A stretch of 41,493 nt of DNA from positions 1 to 41,493 of the forward strand of contig CACJQE010000009.1 in assembly GCA_902595465.1 (NCBI GenBank), in the 5' to 3' direction. This document shows, one piece after another, positions 15,292 to 25,570 of the stretch (position 1 is the first letter of the stretch; each line of letters starts with the position of its first letter). The stretch is from an uncultured Pelagibacteraceae bacterium. Lineage in GTDB: Bacteria > Pseudomonadota > Alphaproteobacteria > Pelagibacterales > Pelagibacteraceae. The translations under genes were made by a program, and so were the position numbers. Below the pieces are notes generated by a model. It worked only from the letters and a program-made list of their open reading frames with translations, did not search any database and was not told the DNA's origin.

Positions 15292-17117
15292 TAACTTTCT
15301 AAGAAACTTTTTAATTGTTTTGACCTGCTAGGATGTTTCAATTTTCTTAACGCTTTTGCCTCTATTTGTCTAATTCTTTCACGAGTGACTGAAAATTGCA
15401 ATCCTACTTCCTCAAGGGTGTGATCGGTATTCATTCCAACACCAAACCTCATTCTTAGAACTCTTTCTTCTCTAGGTGTTAAAGTTGACAAAATTTTTGT
15501 TGTTGCCTCGCTTAAATTAGACTTAATTGCTTGCTCTAAAGGTGCTAAAGCTTTTGTATCTTCTATAAAATCTCCGAGACTACTATCTTCTTCATCTCCA
15601 ACTGGTTTTTCTAGTGAAACAGGTTCTTTTGAAATTTTAAGTACTTTTCTAACTTTCTCTAATGGCATTCTTAATTTTTTTGCAAGTTCTTCTGGAGTAG
15701 CTTCTCTTCCAAACTCACTTAGGATTAATCTTTGAGTTCTGACAATTTTATTAATTGTTTCAATCATATGAACAGGTATTCTTATTGTTCTTGCCTGGTC
15801 TGCAATAGATCTTGTTATTGCTTGTCTTATCCACCAAGTAGCATATGTTGAAAATTTATATCCCCGTCTATATTCAAATTTGTCTACTGCTTTCATCAAG
15901 CCAATATTTCCCTCTTGAATTAAATCTAAAAATTGAAGTCCTCTATTTGTATATTTTTTTGCGATTGAGATAACTAATCTCAGATTAGCCTCTACCATTT
16001 CTTTTTTTGCGATTCTTGACTCTTTTTCACCTTTTTGGATTCTGCTAACTAATTTTTTAAACTCTGTAACTGAAATACCCAATTTATTACTTGTTTCAAC
16101 CAATCTATCTCTAATGTTTTTAAATTCATTTTTGTTTTTTTGGAAAAATTTTTTCCATGTTTCATTGGTATCTAAAAATTCTTTTAAATTTGGATTTATC
16201 TCATTCCCGACATAAAATTTTATAAATTCATCTCTAGAAATTTTTGAGTCCAAAGCCAAACGAAGTAAATTTCCTTCTAAGGATACAATTTTTTTATTTT
16301 CTGCGTAATGCTTTTGTACCAATTCTTCTAATACGGAAGGAGATAATTGTAATGACTTTATATTTTCTAATATATCTTCAATAATTTTTTTGCAATTTTT
16401 TTCTTTAGAAGGAGATAATTTTTTTGAATTTAAAACGCATTCAAGTTTTTCTTTTTGATATTTAATTAATTTATTATAGTCCTTTGTTAAATTGTGCACT
16501 GTTTGAAGAACTTTTGGTTTAATCTCAGTCTCCATTGCTGCTAACGTCGGGTTAAATTCATCATCCTCACTATTATTATTACTTTCTTCAGTATTTTCAT
16601 CATCTTGTTTTTTTTGCTTTGAGGTATTACTATTATCGTCATCATCCATGTAATTTGTATCTATATCAATTATTTCTCTAACCAAAATTTCATCATTTTG
16701 AAGTTTATTATCCCACTCGAAGAATTGTTGAGCTGTAATTGGGCTTTGGGATAATGCATTTAACATCACATCTTTTCCTGCTTCTATTCTTTTAGCTATA
16801 GCTATTTCACCCTCACGAGAAAGCAACTCTACACCTCCCATTTCTCTTAAATACATCCTAATCGGGTCATCACTTTTCTCGAGAGTTTTTCCTTCATCTT
16901 TAGATGAGGAATCTTTTTTTCTTAGAATTTTATAATCAGATTTTTTTTCAACTAATATTATACTTTCATCAAGTATGTGGATAAATGCTTGAGCGAGATT
17001 TTCACTTGAAAGATTTCTCTTTCCTAGAGATTTATTCAATTCCTCATGGGTTATGAATCCTCTATGGATACCTCTACCCATTAATCTCGCAAATGATTTT
17101 GTAATTATTCTTTCCAC
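15291..17117 (-). CDS. rpoD: Primary sigma factor RpoD (sigma70)
   Basis: Housekeeping sigma factor. The 608-residue product has a short region 1.1, region 1.2 ([11 protein letters not shown]), an acidic non-conserved insert, and region 2 ([51 protein letters not shown]). Region 3 and region 4.2 follow ([21 protein letters not shown]). It begins with GTG; upstream the frame runs only 16 codons to a stop, with no ATG, GTG or TTG. No clear Shine-Dalgarno is visible. Region 1.1 keeps the [10 protein letters not shown] block but lacks part of the N-terminal extension common in alphaproteobacteria. It follows dnaG by 65 bases and ends inside the first base of tRNA-Val. Confidence 0.97.
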   Translation of the reverse strand: MERIITKSFARLMGRGIHRGFITHEELNKSLGKRNLSSENLAQAFIHILDESIILVEKKSDYKILRKKDSSSKDEGKTLEKSDDPIRMYLREMGGVELLSREGEIAIAKRIEAGKDVMLNALSQSPITAQQFFEWDNKLQNDEILVREIIDIDTNYMDDDDNSNTSKQKKQDDENTEESNNNSEDDEFNPTLAAMETEIKPKVLQTVHNLTKDYNKLIKYQKEKLECVLNSKKLSPSKEKNCKKIIEDILENIKSLQLSPSVLEELVQKHYAENKKIVSLEGNLLRLALDSKISRDEFIKFYVGNEINPNLKEFLDTNETWKKFFQKNKNEFKNIRDRLVETSNKLGISVTEFKKLVSRIQKGEKESRIAKKEMVEANLRLVISIAKKYTNRGLQFLDLIQEGNIGLMKAVDKFEYRRGYKFSTYATWWIRQAITRSIADQARTIRIPVHMIETINKIVRTQRLILSEFGREATPEELAKKLRMPLEKVRKVLKISKEPVSLEKPVGDEEDSSLGDFIEDTKALAPLEQAIKSNLSEATTKILSTLTPREERVLRMRFGVGMNTDHTLEEVGLQFSVTRERIRQIEAKALRKLKHPSRSKQLKSFLES

Positions 17118-17182
17118 AATATAAAGTTTGAAGGATCTATATAATGTCTTAATTAGAAAAATCTATGTGATTTTTTTAATTT

Positions 17183-18958
17183 TTAGTTGATTTTTTGCTG
17201 TTTTTTCAACTCTTTTATCTCATCGAATGTTGACTGGCTCAAATCTTTAGAAAACTTTGTCTCAAGTTCAGATATTCTTTGTTCTAACTCGTAATTCTTA
17301 AGATCTTGAATAATTTCTGAAAAAATTTCTAAGATTTTTAAGTCATCGCTTAGGTTTTTTTGAATAATATGTTTGACTGAAGCATAACTCAAGACTCTAT
17401 TAATAAGATTTTTATCAATGTTTAATTTTTGTACTTCTAAATTTGATAAATTTTCTGATTGTGTTAAAATTTCTTTATATAATTGCTTATTTTCATCACT
17501 GTATAGTTTTACATTATCTATTAGATGGAAATTTTCATTAATTAACTTTGGTTTAGTAAGTAAAATATATAAAAATGAAAATTCTTTTAGCTCAAAAGAC
17601 TTTAATGTTTTTGTTTCATTATAATAATTTTTAGTTTTAGCAAGAGATTTAGGGAATATCTTATAGTTTTTCTGATATTTTGAATTAATATTTGGTGTTA
17701 ACTCTGAAACTTTTTCAAGAAAATATTCCAGCGTATATTTTTTTACAAAACTGTCTTTAATATTTGATGCAATTTCTCTAAGTTTTTTTTCAAAAATAGC
17801 TTTTGAACTTGGGCTTTCATTTGTCTGACTAATATAATGCTCGAATATAAACTTATGTATTGGTATGGATGTTTTCTCTGAAATTTCTAAAAACTTTTCT
17901 TTACCAAATTTATTAACATAATTATCTGGATCTAGATTATTTTCCAAAAGAAGAAATGAAATTTTTTTATCAGGTTTTAATTCATCAATAATATTTTCTG
18001 CAGCTCTTAATGCAGCTTTATAACCACTTTGATCGCCATCAAAGCATATAATAATATGATTATAAAATTGGTTTAAAATTTGTATCTGTTTGCTTGTTAA
18101 AGCGGTTCCTAGATTTGCGACAGTATTTTCTATTCCATTTTTTGATAAACCAATAACATCCATGTATCCTTCAACTAAATACACATCTTCTATTTTATTT
18201 GATAACTTTCTTGCTTTATCAAGATTATATAAATTTGATCCTTTCTTAAAAAAGGGGGTTTCAGGAGAATTAATATATTTAGCTAAATTTTTATTATCAT
18301 CTATAATTCTTCCACCAAAACCTATTATATTTCCTGAAATATCATTTATTGGAAAGATTATTCTGTTTCTAAATCTTGATATATATTTCTTTTTCTTCTC
18401 ATCAAAGTAAAATAAACCTGTATCTTTAATATTTTCTTCATCATAATCCTTTTTCAATTTTTCATAATAATCTAAATCTTCTGTCACAAAACCAAGATTA
18501 AAATTTTTTACTTCAATACCGGATAGTCCTCTTTCTTTAAGATAATTTTTTGCTTTAACTGATTTTTCATTTTTAAATAATTCATTTTTATAAAATTTAG
18601 AAAAATTCTGACATATAGATTTATATATTTTCCATTTATTCTCTCTTTCCACATCTTGTTTTGAAAATGTGTAAGGTTGTATCCCTGCAAGATTTGATAG
18701 CATTTTGACTGCTTCACCAAACCTAAGATTTTGAGTTTTCATTACAAAGTCAAAAATATTTCCATGCTCACTTGTGCTAAAACAATGATAAAATTCTTTT
18801 TCATCATTAACTGTGAATGATGGAGTTTTCTCTGTTTTAAATGGAGATAAACCAACAAACTCTTTACCTCTTTTTTTTAGTTTAACAGTTTTAGAAACAA
18901 CTGTTGAAACTTTTAATCTAGTTTTAATTTCGTCTAAATATTCCTTTGGATATTTCAT
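17183..18958 (-). CDS. dnaG: DNA primase DnaG with degraded zinc site
   Basis: Makes RNA primers for replication. The 591-residue product has the N-terminal CHC2-type domain, the TOPRIM core (VYLVEGYMDVIGL near the middle; CFDGDQSGYKAALRA with acidic metal ligands), and a C-terminal helicase-interaction domain. Normally zinc is held by CPFH and, about 18 residues later, CFGC. Here these read SPFK (Ser38, Lys41) and CFST (Cys59, Thr62), so three of four ligands are gone. The surrounding fold residues (EKTPSFTV, EFYHCF, HGN) are intact, and the catalytic core looks functional. The gene overlaps yqeY by 4 bases and precedes rpoD, a macromolecular-synthesis operon. Confidence 0.95.
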   Translation of the reverse strand: MKYPKEYLDEIKTRLKVSTVVSKTVKLKKRGKEFVGLSPFKTEKTPSFTVNDEKEFYHCFSTSEHGNIFDFVMKTQNLRFGEAVKMLSNLAGIQPYTFSKQDVERENKWKIYKSICQNFSKFYKNELFKNEKSVKAKNYLKERGLSGIEVKNFNLGFVTEDLDYYEKLKKDYDEENIKDTGLFYFDEKKKKYISRFRNRIIFPINDISGNIIGFGGRIIDDNKNLAKYINSPETPFFKKGSNLYNLDKARKLSNKIEDVYLVEGYMDVIGLSKNGIENTVANLGTALTSKQIQILNQFYNHIIICFDGDQSGYKAALRAAENIIDELKPDKKISFLLLENNLDPDNYVNKFGKEKFLEISEKTSIPIHKFIFEHYISQTNESPSSKAIFEKKLREIASNIKDSFVKKYTLEYFLEKVSELTPNINSKYQKNYKIFPKSLAKTKNYYNETKTLKSFELKEFSFLYILLTKPKLINENFHLIDNVKLYSDENKQLYKEILTQSENLSNLEVQKLNIDKNLINRVLSYASVKHIIQKNLSDDLKILEIFSEIIQDLKNYELEQRISELETKFSKDLSQSTFDEIKELKKQQKIN

Positions 18959-19419
18959 TTGCCATTAAATAAATTTTTAATAATTTGACCTGCCTTAGAA
19001 AAGTCAATTGTATCTGCATGATTTTTTTTTAATTCACCCATAACTTTTCCCATATCTTTTAATGAAGAGGCCCCAGAGTTTTTGATAATTTCTTTACAAA
19101 TTTTCTCTGTATCAGCTTCAGATAATTGCTTAGGAAGATACTCTGATAAAATATCGAGCTCTCCTTGCTCAATTTCTAATAAATCTGATCTGTTATTTTT
19201 TTTGTATATTTCAATTGATTCGGACCTTTGTTTAATCATTTTCTTTAATAGTTTTTTTATATCCTCATCATCTGTATCTTTTTTATTTGGACCAGACCTA
19301 TTGTTAATATCTAAGTCCTTAATTCCTGACAAAATTAACCTATAAGTTGATATCTTATTTTTATCTTTAGATTTTAAAGCATTTTTGTAATCATTATCTA
19401 TTTTATCTCTCATCGTCAT
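18955..19419 (-). CDS. GatB/YqeY-domain protein
   Basis: A YqeY-like protein of about 150 residues, related to the tail domain of the GatB amidotransferase subunit. Typical features are the helical N-terminus DYKNALKSKDKNKISTYRLILSGIK, the central QRSESIEIYKKNNRSDLLEIEQGELDILSEYLPKQLSE, and MGKVMGELKKN at the end. Function is not firmly established; a tRNA-related role is suggested from the GatB relation. The frame opens at TTG 19443 with ATGs at 19437, 19419 and 19413. I use 19419 because MTMRDKI matches how family members usually begin. It heads the dnaG-rpoD operon, an arrangement also seen in other bacteria. The 98-300 bp region upstream is shared with divergent carA. Confidence 0.88.
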   Translation of the reverse strand: MTMRDKIDNDYKNALKSKDKNKISTYRLILSGIKDLDINNRSGPNKKDTDDEDIKKLLKKMIKQRSESIEIYKKNNRSDLLEIEQGELDILSEYLPKQLSEADTEKICKEIIKNSGASSLKDMGKVMGELKKNHADTIDFSKAGQIIKNLFNGK

Positions 19420-19541
19420 ATCTGGAATGTACTTCATAGACAAAATTGTTCAAAAGAAAAATTGTATTTTGAAAAAATTATTATAGATCTGTTGCGGATA
19501 AATAGGTTTTATTGTATTAACCTTTAACTCATGAGTTGTAA

Positions 19542-20735
19542 TTGACTTTAAAACAAAAAAACAAAACTTCACATCTCTCAAATTTCAACACAGCTATTTT
19601 AGTCCTAGAAAATAAATCAGTCTTTAAAGGTATCGGACTAGGATATAAAGGAGAGGCAACTGGCGAAGTATGCTTTAATACTTCGTTAACTGGTTATCAA
19701 GAAATAATATCTGACCCATCTTATGCTGGTCAGATAATTAATTTTACATTTCCTCATATTGGCAATGTGGGAACTAATGAAGAGGACTTAGAGTCCGATA
19801 TAATATGGACGAGAGGTGTTATTTTTAATTCAGAAATAACTAGTCCATCTAATTATAGATCTCTTCAGAATTTAGATAAATGGCTTAAAAAGAATAAAAT
19901 AGTAGGCATAACTGGTCTCGATACAAGAAGTTTAACAAATTTTATAAGGGATAAAGGGGCTCCAAAAGGAACAATTTCAAACAATAAAAATGGTAAATTT
20001 AATATTAATAAACTAATAAATAAATCAATAAAATGGCCCGGTTTAAATGGAATGGATCTTGCCCAAGAAGTCACAACTAATAAAACTTATATTTGGAAAG
20101 GATATAAAACTTGGAAAAAAAATAAGGGTTATGAAAAAAATAAAAAGAAAAAATTTAGGGTTGTTGCAATAGATTTTGGTATTAAAAAAAATATACTTAG
20201 GTATTTTTCTGATTTCAATTGCGAAGTTAAAGTTGTTTCCTGCAAAGAAAATGCAAATAATATACTTAATCTAAAACCTCATGGGATTTTTTTATCAAAC
20301 GGTCCTGGAGATCCTGCCGCAACAGGACAGTATGCAATTAAAGTTGTAAAAAATTTAATAAAAAAAAATATTCCATTATTTGGGATATGTTTGGGTCATC
20401 AAATATTAGCTTTAGCATTAGATGCAAAAACTAAGAAAATGAAATTAGGGCATAGAGGTGCAAATCATCCAGTAAAAAATTTAATTACAAAGAAAGTTGA
20501 AATTACAAGTCAAAATCATGGATTTGAAGTTGTTAAAGAAAGCTTAAAAAAAAATACCGAAATAACTCACTTATCATTGTTTGACAACTCTATAGAAGGA
20601 ATAAGATTAAAAAATAAACCAGTTTTCTCAGTCCAATATCATCCAGAGGCTAATCCTGGACCACAGGATAGCAAATATCTATTTAGTAATTTTATTAAAG
20701 ACATAAAAAAGTATGCCAAAAAGAAAAGACATTAA
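19542..20735 (+). CDS. carA: Carbamoyl-phosphate synthase small subunit (glutaminase)
   Basis: Supplies ammonia from glutamine to CarB for carbamoyl phosphate, the precursor of pyrimidines and arginine. The 397-residue product has the N-terminal CarA domain ([33 protein letters not shown]) and a C-terminal class I glutaminase. The nucleophile Cys is in GICLGHQ and the catalytic His-x-Glu in [11 protein letters not shown]. The start is TTG at 19542; the nearby ATG at 19531 is in another frame and terminates at once. It overlaps carB by 23 bases. The 98-base gap to yqeY shows no clear riboswitch or leader peptide. Confidence 0.97.
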   Translation: MTLKQKNKTSHLSNFNTAILVLENKSVFKGIGLGYKGEATGEVCFNTSLTGYQEIISDPSYAGQIINFTFPHIGNVGTNEEDLESDIIWTRGVIFNSEITSPSNYRSLQNLDKWLKKNKIVGITGLDTRSLTNFIRDKGAPKGTISNNKNGKFNINKLINKSIKWPGLNGMDLAQEVTTNKTYIWKGYKTWKKNKGYEKNKKKKFRVVAIDFGIKKNILRYFSDFNCEVKVVSCKENANNILNLKPHGIFLSNGPGDPAATGQYAIKVVKNLIKKNIPLFGICLGHQILALALDAKTKKMKLGHRGANHPVKNLITKKVEITSQNHGFEVVKESLKKNTEITHLSLFDNSIEGIRLKNKPVFSVQYHPEANPGPQDSKYLFSNFIKDIKKYAKKKRH

Positions 20736-23700
20736 AAAAATTTTAGTCATTGGAGCTGGTCCAATTATCATTGGCCAAGCTTGTGAATTTGATTATTCAG
20801 GAACACAGGCATGTAAAGCCTTAAAAGATGAGGGTTATAAAGTAATATTAATTAACTCAAATCCAGCAACTATAATGACTGACCCTGGTGTTGCCGATAA
20901 AACTTATATCGAACCAATATCTTTGGAAGTACTTGAGGAAGTTATCAAAAAAGAAAGGCCTGATGCTATTCTACCTACAATGGGTGGTCAAACAGCATTA
21001 AATCTTGCAATTAATGCAGAAAAAATTGGTTTACTTAAAAAGTATAAAATTGAACTTATTGGAGCAAACTCTAAGGCAATAGCAAATGCTGAAGATAGAA
21101 AAAAATTTAGAAAGAATATGTCTGATATTGGTATTGATTTACCAAAGTCAGAAGTTCTTAATAAATTTTCAAAAGCAAAAAAATGTTTAAACAAAATTGG
21201 TCTTCCTGCAATTATTAGACCTTCATTCACTTTAGGTGGATTAGGTGGAGGAATTGCGAGAACAAAAAAAGATTTTTTTAAAATTGTAAAAGAAGGGATG
21301 AATGAGTCACCTCAAAATCAGGTTTTAGTTGAAGAATGTTTAGATGGTTGGAAAGAATTTGAGATGGAGGTCGTTAGAGATAAAAATGATAATTGTATAA
21401 TTATCTGTTCAATAGAAAATGTTGATCCAATGGGAACTCATACTGGTGACTCTGTTACTATAGCTCCAGCATTAACGTTGACAGATAAAGAGTATCAAGT
21501 AATGAGAAATGCATCTATTGCTTGCTTAAGAAAAATAGGTGTTGAAACTGGAGGTTCAAATGTTCAATTCGCCATAAATCCAAAAAATGGAAGAATGGTA
21601 ATTATTGAAATGAACCCTAGAGTTTCAAGATCATCTGCATTAGCTTCTAAAGCAACTGGCTTTCCAATAGCAAAAGTGGCTGCAAAATTAGCAGTTGGTT
21701 ATACTCTAGATGAACTACAAAATGAAATAACAAAAGTAACACCAGCTTCTTTTGAACCAACAATCGATTACGTTGTAACAAAAATTCCAAGGTTTACGTT
21801 TGAAAAATTTTCTGACACAGAAGCAATTTTAGGCACATCCATGAGATCGATTGGTGAGGCAATGGCAATTGGTAGAAATTTCAAAGAGTCTTTTCAAAAA
21901 GCTCTAGTTTCACTTGAAACTGGTTTTTCTGGATTAGATAATATTTTTAAATATTCAAAAAAAGAAATCCTAAAAAATTTAAAAATCAATATTCCAAATA
22001 AATTACTATTAATTGCAGAAGCTTTTAGAAAAAAAATTTCTTTAGATGTTATATATAAATTATCAAAAGTAGATCCATGGTTTTTAAATCAAATTAAGGG
22101 AATAGTTGATGAAGAAAAAATATTAAGTTTAAAAGGGTTGCCCAAAACTTTTGAAGAATTTAATAGAATAAAATCAATAGGCTTTTCTGACAAAAAGATA
22201 TCACAAATAACTGGTCAAAAAGAAATAGTCGTCAAATCAAGAAGAAAAGGGCTAAAAGTTATGCCTGTTTTTAAGAAAGTTGATACCTGTGCTGCTGAAT
22301 TCAAATCTTTCACACCTTATATGTATTCTACATATCAAAGAAATTTTTCTATTAAAACTGAATGCGAAGCTGCGCCAAGTAATAAAAAGAAAATAATAAT
22401 TTTAGGTGGAGGACCAAATAGAATTGGTCAAGGTATAGAGTTTGATTACTGCTGTTGTCAGGCTAGCTTTTCTTTAAAAGAAGCAGGTTTTGAAACGATA
22501 ATGATAAATTGTAACCCAGAAACTGTTTCTACAGATTATGATACAAGTGATAGATTATACTTTGAACCTTTAATTGAAGAATATGTTGAGAATATAATTT
22601 TAAAAGAAAAATCAAAAGGAAATCTAATTGGGATTATTGCACAATTTGGAGGACAAACTCCTATCAAATTAGCTAAATTTTTAGATGAAAATAAATTACC
22701 TATTTTAGGGACGCAATATAAATCGATTGATCTTGCTGAAGATAGAGACAGATTTAGAGAGTTGCTTATAAAACTTAAATTAAAGCAAGCGGAAAGTGGA
22801 ATAGCCTACAATTTTAATCAAGCTATAAATGTTGCTGAAAAAATTGGATTGCCTGTAGTAGTAAGACCTTCTTATGTTTTGGGTGGAAGAGCTATGGAAA
22901 TTGTTCATGACAAAAGTCAATTGAAACAATTTATTAACGAGGCCTTCAAAGCATCAGAGCAAAATCCAATCTTAATTGATAAATTTATCGACAATGCAAT
23001 GGAAGTAGATGTAGACGCAATTTCTGACGGAAAAGATGTTTATGTCGCTGGTATAATGCAACACATCGAGGAAGCAGGAATTCATTCTGGGGACTCTGCT
23101 TGTTGCTTGCCGCCGGTATCAATAAAGGCAAATCTTTTAAAAGAACTTAAAATACAAACAAGAAAATTAGCTCTGGCTTTGAAAGTTAAAGGATTTTTAA
23201 ATATTCAATTTGCAATTAAAAATGATGAAATTTTTGTCATTGAAGTTAATCCTAGAGCAAGCAGAACTGTTCCTTTTGTTTCAAAAGCAAATGGTATTCC
23301 ACTTGCAAAAATTGCATCAAGAATAATGTCTGGAGAAAAGTTAAGCAAATATAAATTAAAATATAAAACCAATAAAAAATTTGCTGTAAAAGAAGCTGTA
23401 TTTCCATTCAATAAATTTCCAGATAGTGATTTATTGCTTGGCCCTGAGATGAAGTCTACTGGAGAGGTAATGGGTTTTGATGATGATTTTGGAATGGCTG
23501 TTGCAAAAAGTCAAATTGCTGCTTCAAATTCATTGCCAACTAAAGGAATGGCATTCTTGTCGGTAAAAGACTCTCACAAGCAAGAAATAATTGGTATAGC
23601 TCAAAGATTAATAAAACTTGGATTCACACTTTCTGCAACCAAAGGAACTTCTAAGATTTTAAAACAAAATGGAATGAAATGTAAAAAAATTAATAAAGTA

Positions 23701-23937
23701 AGCAGTGGCAGACCACATATAGTAGATGTTTTAAATTCTAAAAAAATATCTTTGGTAATAAATACGGGAGGTGGAAACTCTGAGCACAGAATTAGTGATG
23801 CTAGAGCATTGAGAAGAGGAACTCTTGCAAACAAAATTCCTTATTGTACGAATATGTCTACAGCCTATTCATTCTTGGAAGCAATAAAATCTTTAAAAAC
23901 GACAAAATTAAGTGTCAAATCTTTGCAAGATAATTAA
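20713..23937 (+). CDS. carB: Carbamoyl-phosphate synthase large subunit
   Basis: The 1074-residue synthetase has the standard duplicated architecture. The N-terminal carboxyphosphate half opens with [20 protein letters not shown], and the C-terminal carbamoyl-phosphate half with [19 protein letters not shown]. Each contains an ATP-grasp domain ([24 protein letters not shown]) and metal-ligand [19 protein letters not shown] motifs. An oligomerisation domain lies between and an MGS-like allosteric domain (from about residue 940) at the end. Length matches the usual 1073. Translation is probably coupled to carA through the 23-base overlap. The next gene converges with two bases between stops. 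Confidence 0.98.
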   Translation: MPKRKDIKKILVIGAGPIIIGQACEFDYSGTQACKALKDEGYKVILINSNPATIMTDPGVADKTYIEPISLEVLEEVIKKERPDAILPTMGGQTALNLAINAEKIGLLKKYKIELIGANSKAIANAEDRKKFRKNMSDIGIDLPKSEVLNKFSKAKKCLNKIGLPAIIRPSFTLGGLGGGIARTKKDFFKIVKEGMNESPQNQVLVEECLDGWKEFEMEVVRDKNDNCIIICSIENVDPMGTHTGDSVTIAPALTLTDKEYQVMRNASIACLRKIGVETGGSNVQFAINPKNGRMVIIEMNPRVSRSSALASKATGFPIAKVAAKLAVGYTLDELQNEITKVTPASFEPTIDYVVTKIPRFTFEKFSDTEAILGTSMRSIGEAMAIGRNFKESFQKALVSLETGFSGLDNIFKYSKKEILKNLKINIPNKLLLIAEAFRKKISLDVIYKLSKVDPWFLNQIKGIVDEEKILSLKGLPKTFEEFNRIKSIGFSDKKISQITGQKEIVVKSRRKGLKVMPVFKKVDTCAAEFKSFTPYMYSTYQRNFSIKTECEAAPSNKKKIIILGGGPNRIGQGIEFDYCCCQASFSLKEAGFETIMINCNPETVSTDYDTSDRLYFEPLIEEYVENIILKEKSKGNLIGIIAQFGGQTPIKLAKFLDENKLPILGTQYKSIDLAEDRDRFRELLIKLKLKQAESGIAYNFNQAINVAEKIGLPVVVRPSYVLGGRAMEIVHDKSQLKQFINEAFKASEQNPILIDKFIDNAMEVDVDAISDGKDVYVAGIMQHIEEAGIHSGDSACCLPPVSIKANLLKELKIQTRKLALALKVKGFLNIQFAIKNDEIFVIEVNPRASRTVPFVSKANGIPLAKIASRIMSGEKLSKYKLKYKTNKKFAVKEAVFPFNKFPDSDLLLGPEMKSTGEVMGFDDDFGMAVAKSQIAASNSLPTKGMAFLSVKDSHKQEIIGIAQRLIKLGFTLSATKGTSKILKQNGMKCKKINKVSSGRPHIVDVLNSKKISLVINTGGGNSEHRISDARALRRGTLANKIPYCTNMSTAYSFLEAIKSLKTTKLSVKSLQDN

Positions 23938-23939
23938 TT

Positions 23940-24602
23940 TTAATTAACTTTCCAATCTGTCTCGAATGTAACATAATTTACTTGAAGACATCTTCTTTCA
24001 TTTACTATTTCTTTTTTTTCCATACCGTGCCAAGTGTTAGGGCCACTTGAAAAGAAATAACCATAATTATCTTTATAGGGAACAGTTTTTGCTAATTTTA
24101 GATTTTCATCATAAAAATCTGTGCCTAAATCTTCTTTTTCATTATGTTTGTTTACGAATAATAAACATGACATCAGTTTCTCTTTAATATCGCAATGCGG
24201 TTTTAACCAGAATCCTTTTCTATCACAGATAACTTCAACTCTTACATATGAATTAGAAAGATCTTTATTTATCATTTCGGAAATTTTTTTGTAGGTTAAT
24301 GGATTTTGCAGCTCTTTAATAAATTCAACAAGATTAGGGAATTGATTTGAATTTTCTTTTGTCACAAAACATCTAAATTTTAATGCTTTGCCTCCGTCTG
24401 ATATACCTTCTCTAAATTTACCTTCGCCTCCATCAATTGCTCTAGTCCCATCATAATTTAAATTATGCTCTAAGGGGTTAGATATATCAGCATTTACAAT
24501 TTCCTGAACTTGGCCGTCAGTTAGTGGTTGATTTAATTCCCAATGTTCAAAAGGGGATTTATGATTTGAAGAATTTTTCAATATTGAATTTAAAAATGCC
24601 AT
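23940..24602 (-). CDS. 2-oxoglutarate/Fe(II)-dependent oxygenase-like protein
   Basis: A 220-residue protein with the facial triad of the 2OG-Fe(II) superfamily: His136-x-Asp138 in WLKPHCDIKEK, distal His192 in NTWHGMEKK, and an Arg (203/204) in NERRCLQVNYV that would bind 2-oxoglutarate. Such enzymes hydroxylate proteins or small molecules. The substrate cannot be read from sequence. The N-terminus up to residue 75 has no motif I recognise. It shares one base with the end of the ELM1-like gene, so the two form an operon, and a linked role in surface-glycan or protein modification is possible. Prolyl-hydroxylase-like is the closest description by eye. Confidence 0.75.
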   Translation of the reverse strand: MAFLNSILKNSSNHKSPFEHWELNQPLTDGQVQEIVNADISNPLEHNLNYDGTRAIDGGEGKFREGISDGGKALKFRCFVTKENSNQFPNLVEFIKELQNPLTYKKISEMINKDLSNSYVRVEVICDRKGFWLKPHCDIKEKLMSCLLFVNKHNEKEDLGTDFYDENLKLAKTVPYKDNYGYFFSSGPNTWHGMEKKEIVNERRCLQVNYVTFETDWKVN

Positions 24603-25549
24603 TATAATTGAATTTTATCTTTAATGATATTTGCTACTCTATTCGTTTCATCTAATTTTTCATAGTTCCAATTTTCTAGTTTTTCTCCCAATTCTTTTAC
24701 AATATTCATTTCTTGAAATAATTTTCTAAAATTTCTAAACCTTTTATCGCTTTTTTTAGGTGGAATAGTGGCAACATAAATTGGTTTCCCAGTTAAAGCT
24801 GCCTCGGAAATCATAGAGCTTGAATCGCAAGTTACAACTATATGCTTTGATATTGCAAGAGCACTTAAATAGGCCTTCTTATCAACACCATCTAATACTA
24901 AATGATCATTTCCAAAATATATTTTTGCATGTTCTATAGTTCCCTTTGGTGTTCTCATAGAGGGGATAACTACCAAACTAAGATTATTTTCTTTTACTAA
25001 ATAATTTACTTTTGAAAAAATTTCCTGGATATTTCTATCTGAATAATCATAATACTGGGTGGGACCACCAATTATTAATGAAATTATATTTTTATCCTTC
25101 AATTTGCTTGAAATACTAAACAAATATTCTTTGTCTTTTTCAATTTCTTTACTTGTTAAATAATGAATAGCTCCTTTTGTTTTTAATACGTTATGTCCAT
25201 CAAGATTATCGTGCTCAGGCACTACGATTAGATCAAAATTATCTAGTTTTATCTTTGGGTTTTGAATATGAATGTTAAATACTTTTTTCTTTGAATTTTT
25301 TTTTAAAAATAATGATGGAATAATACTTTTTCTCCCGCATGAAATTATTAAATCAACATCTTTGCATTCAATTTTTTTAAAAACTGAGTCGGATACTGGA
25401 GTGAATTTTGGCGGTATAACTTTCCAGAAACCTTTTGTTTCAACTGTGTGGTGAGAATAATTTAAATCTAAAGCTTTAGCCAAACCTTCTACTTGGCTAA
25501 TCATCCCATGCATACCTTCTGTTAATAATATACCTTTCAATTTAGTCAT
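24602..25549 (-). CDS. ELM1-like (DUF1022) putative glycosyltransferase-fold protein
   Basis: The 315-residue product resembles the bacterial ELM1/DUF1022 family, whose plant member affects mitochondrial fission. The bacterial fold is like GT-B glycosyltransferases. Recognisable blocks are LTEGMHGMISQVEGLAKAL, LIISCGRKSIIPSL, HIQNPK, DLIVVPEHD, IIGGPTQYY, and near the C-terminus VTCDSSSMISEAALTGKPIY, which has the shape of a nucleotide-sugar-binding motif. No signal peptide is visible. It starts 21 bases from divergent trxB, so the two promoters must overlap. In bacteria the family often lies near envelope genes; role unproven. Confidence 0.75.
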   Translation of the reverse strand: MTKLKGILLTEGMHGMISQVEGLAKALDLNYSHHTVETKGFWKVIPPKFTPVSDSVFKKIECKDVDLIISCGRKSIIPSLFLKKNSKKKVFNIHIQNPKIKLDNFDLIVVPEHDNLDGHNVLKTKGAIHYLTSKEIEKDKEYLFSISSKLKDKNIISLIIGGPTQYYDYSDRNIQEIFSKVNYLVKENNLSLVVIPSMRTPKGTIEHAKIYFGNDHLVLDGVDKKAYLSALAISKHIVVTCDSSSMISEAALTGKPIYVATIPPKKSDKRFRNFRKLFQEMNIVKELGEKLENWNYEKLDETNRVANIIKDKIQL

Positions 25550-25570
25550 TAATCATTATATAGCTTTCAT

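Noticed and set aside
19444..19541. Riboswitch or attenuator ahead of carA
   Set aside because: No conserved riboswitch core, leader peptide or terminator-like hairpin could be seen in the 98-base spacer.
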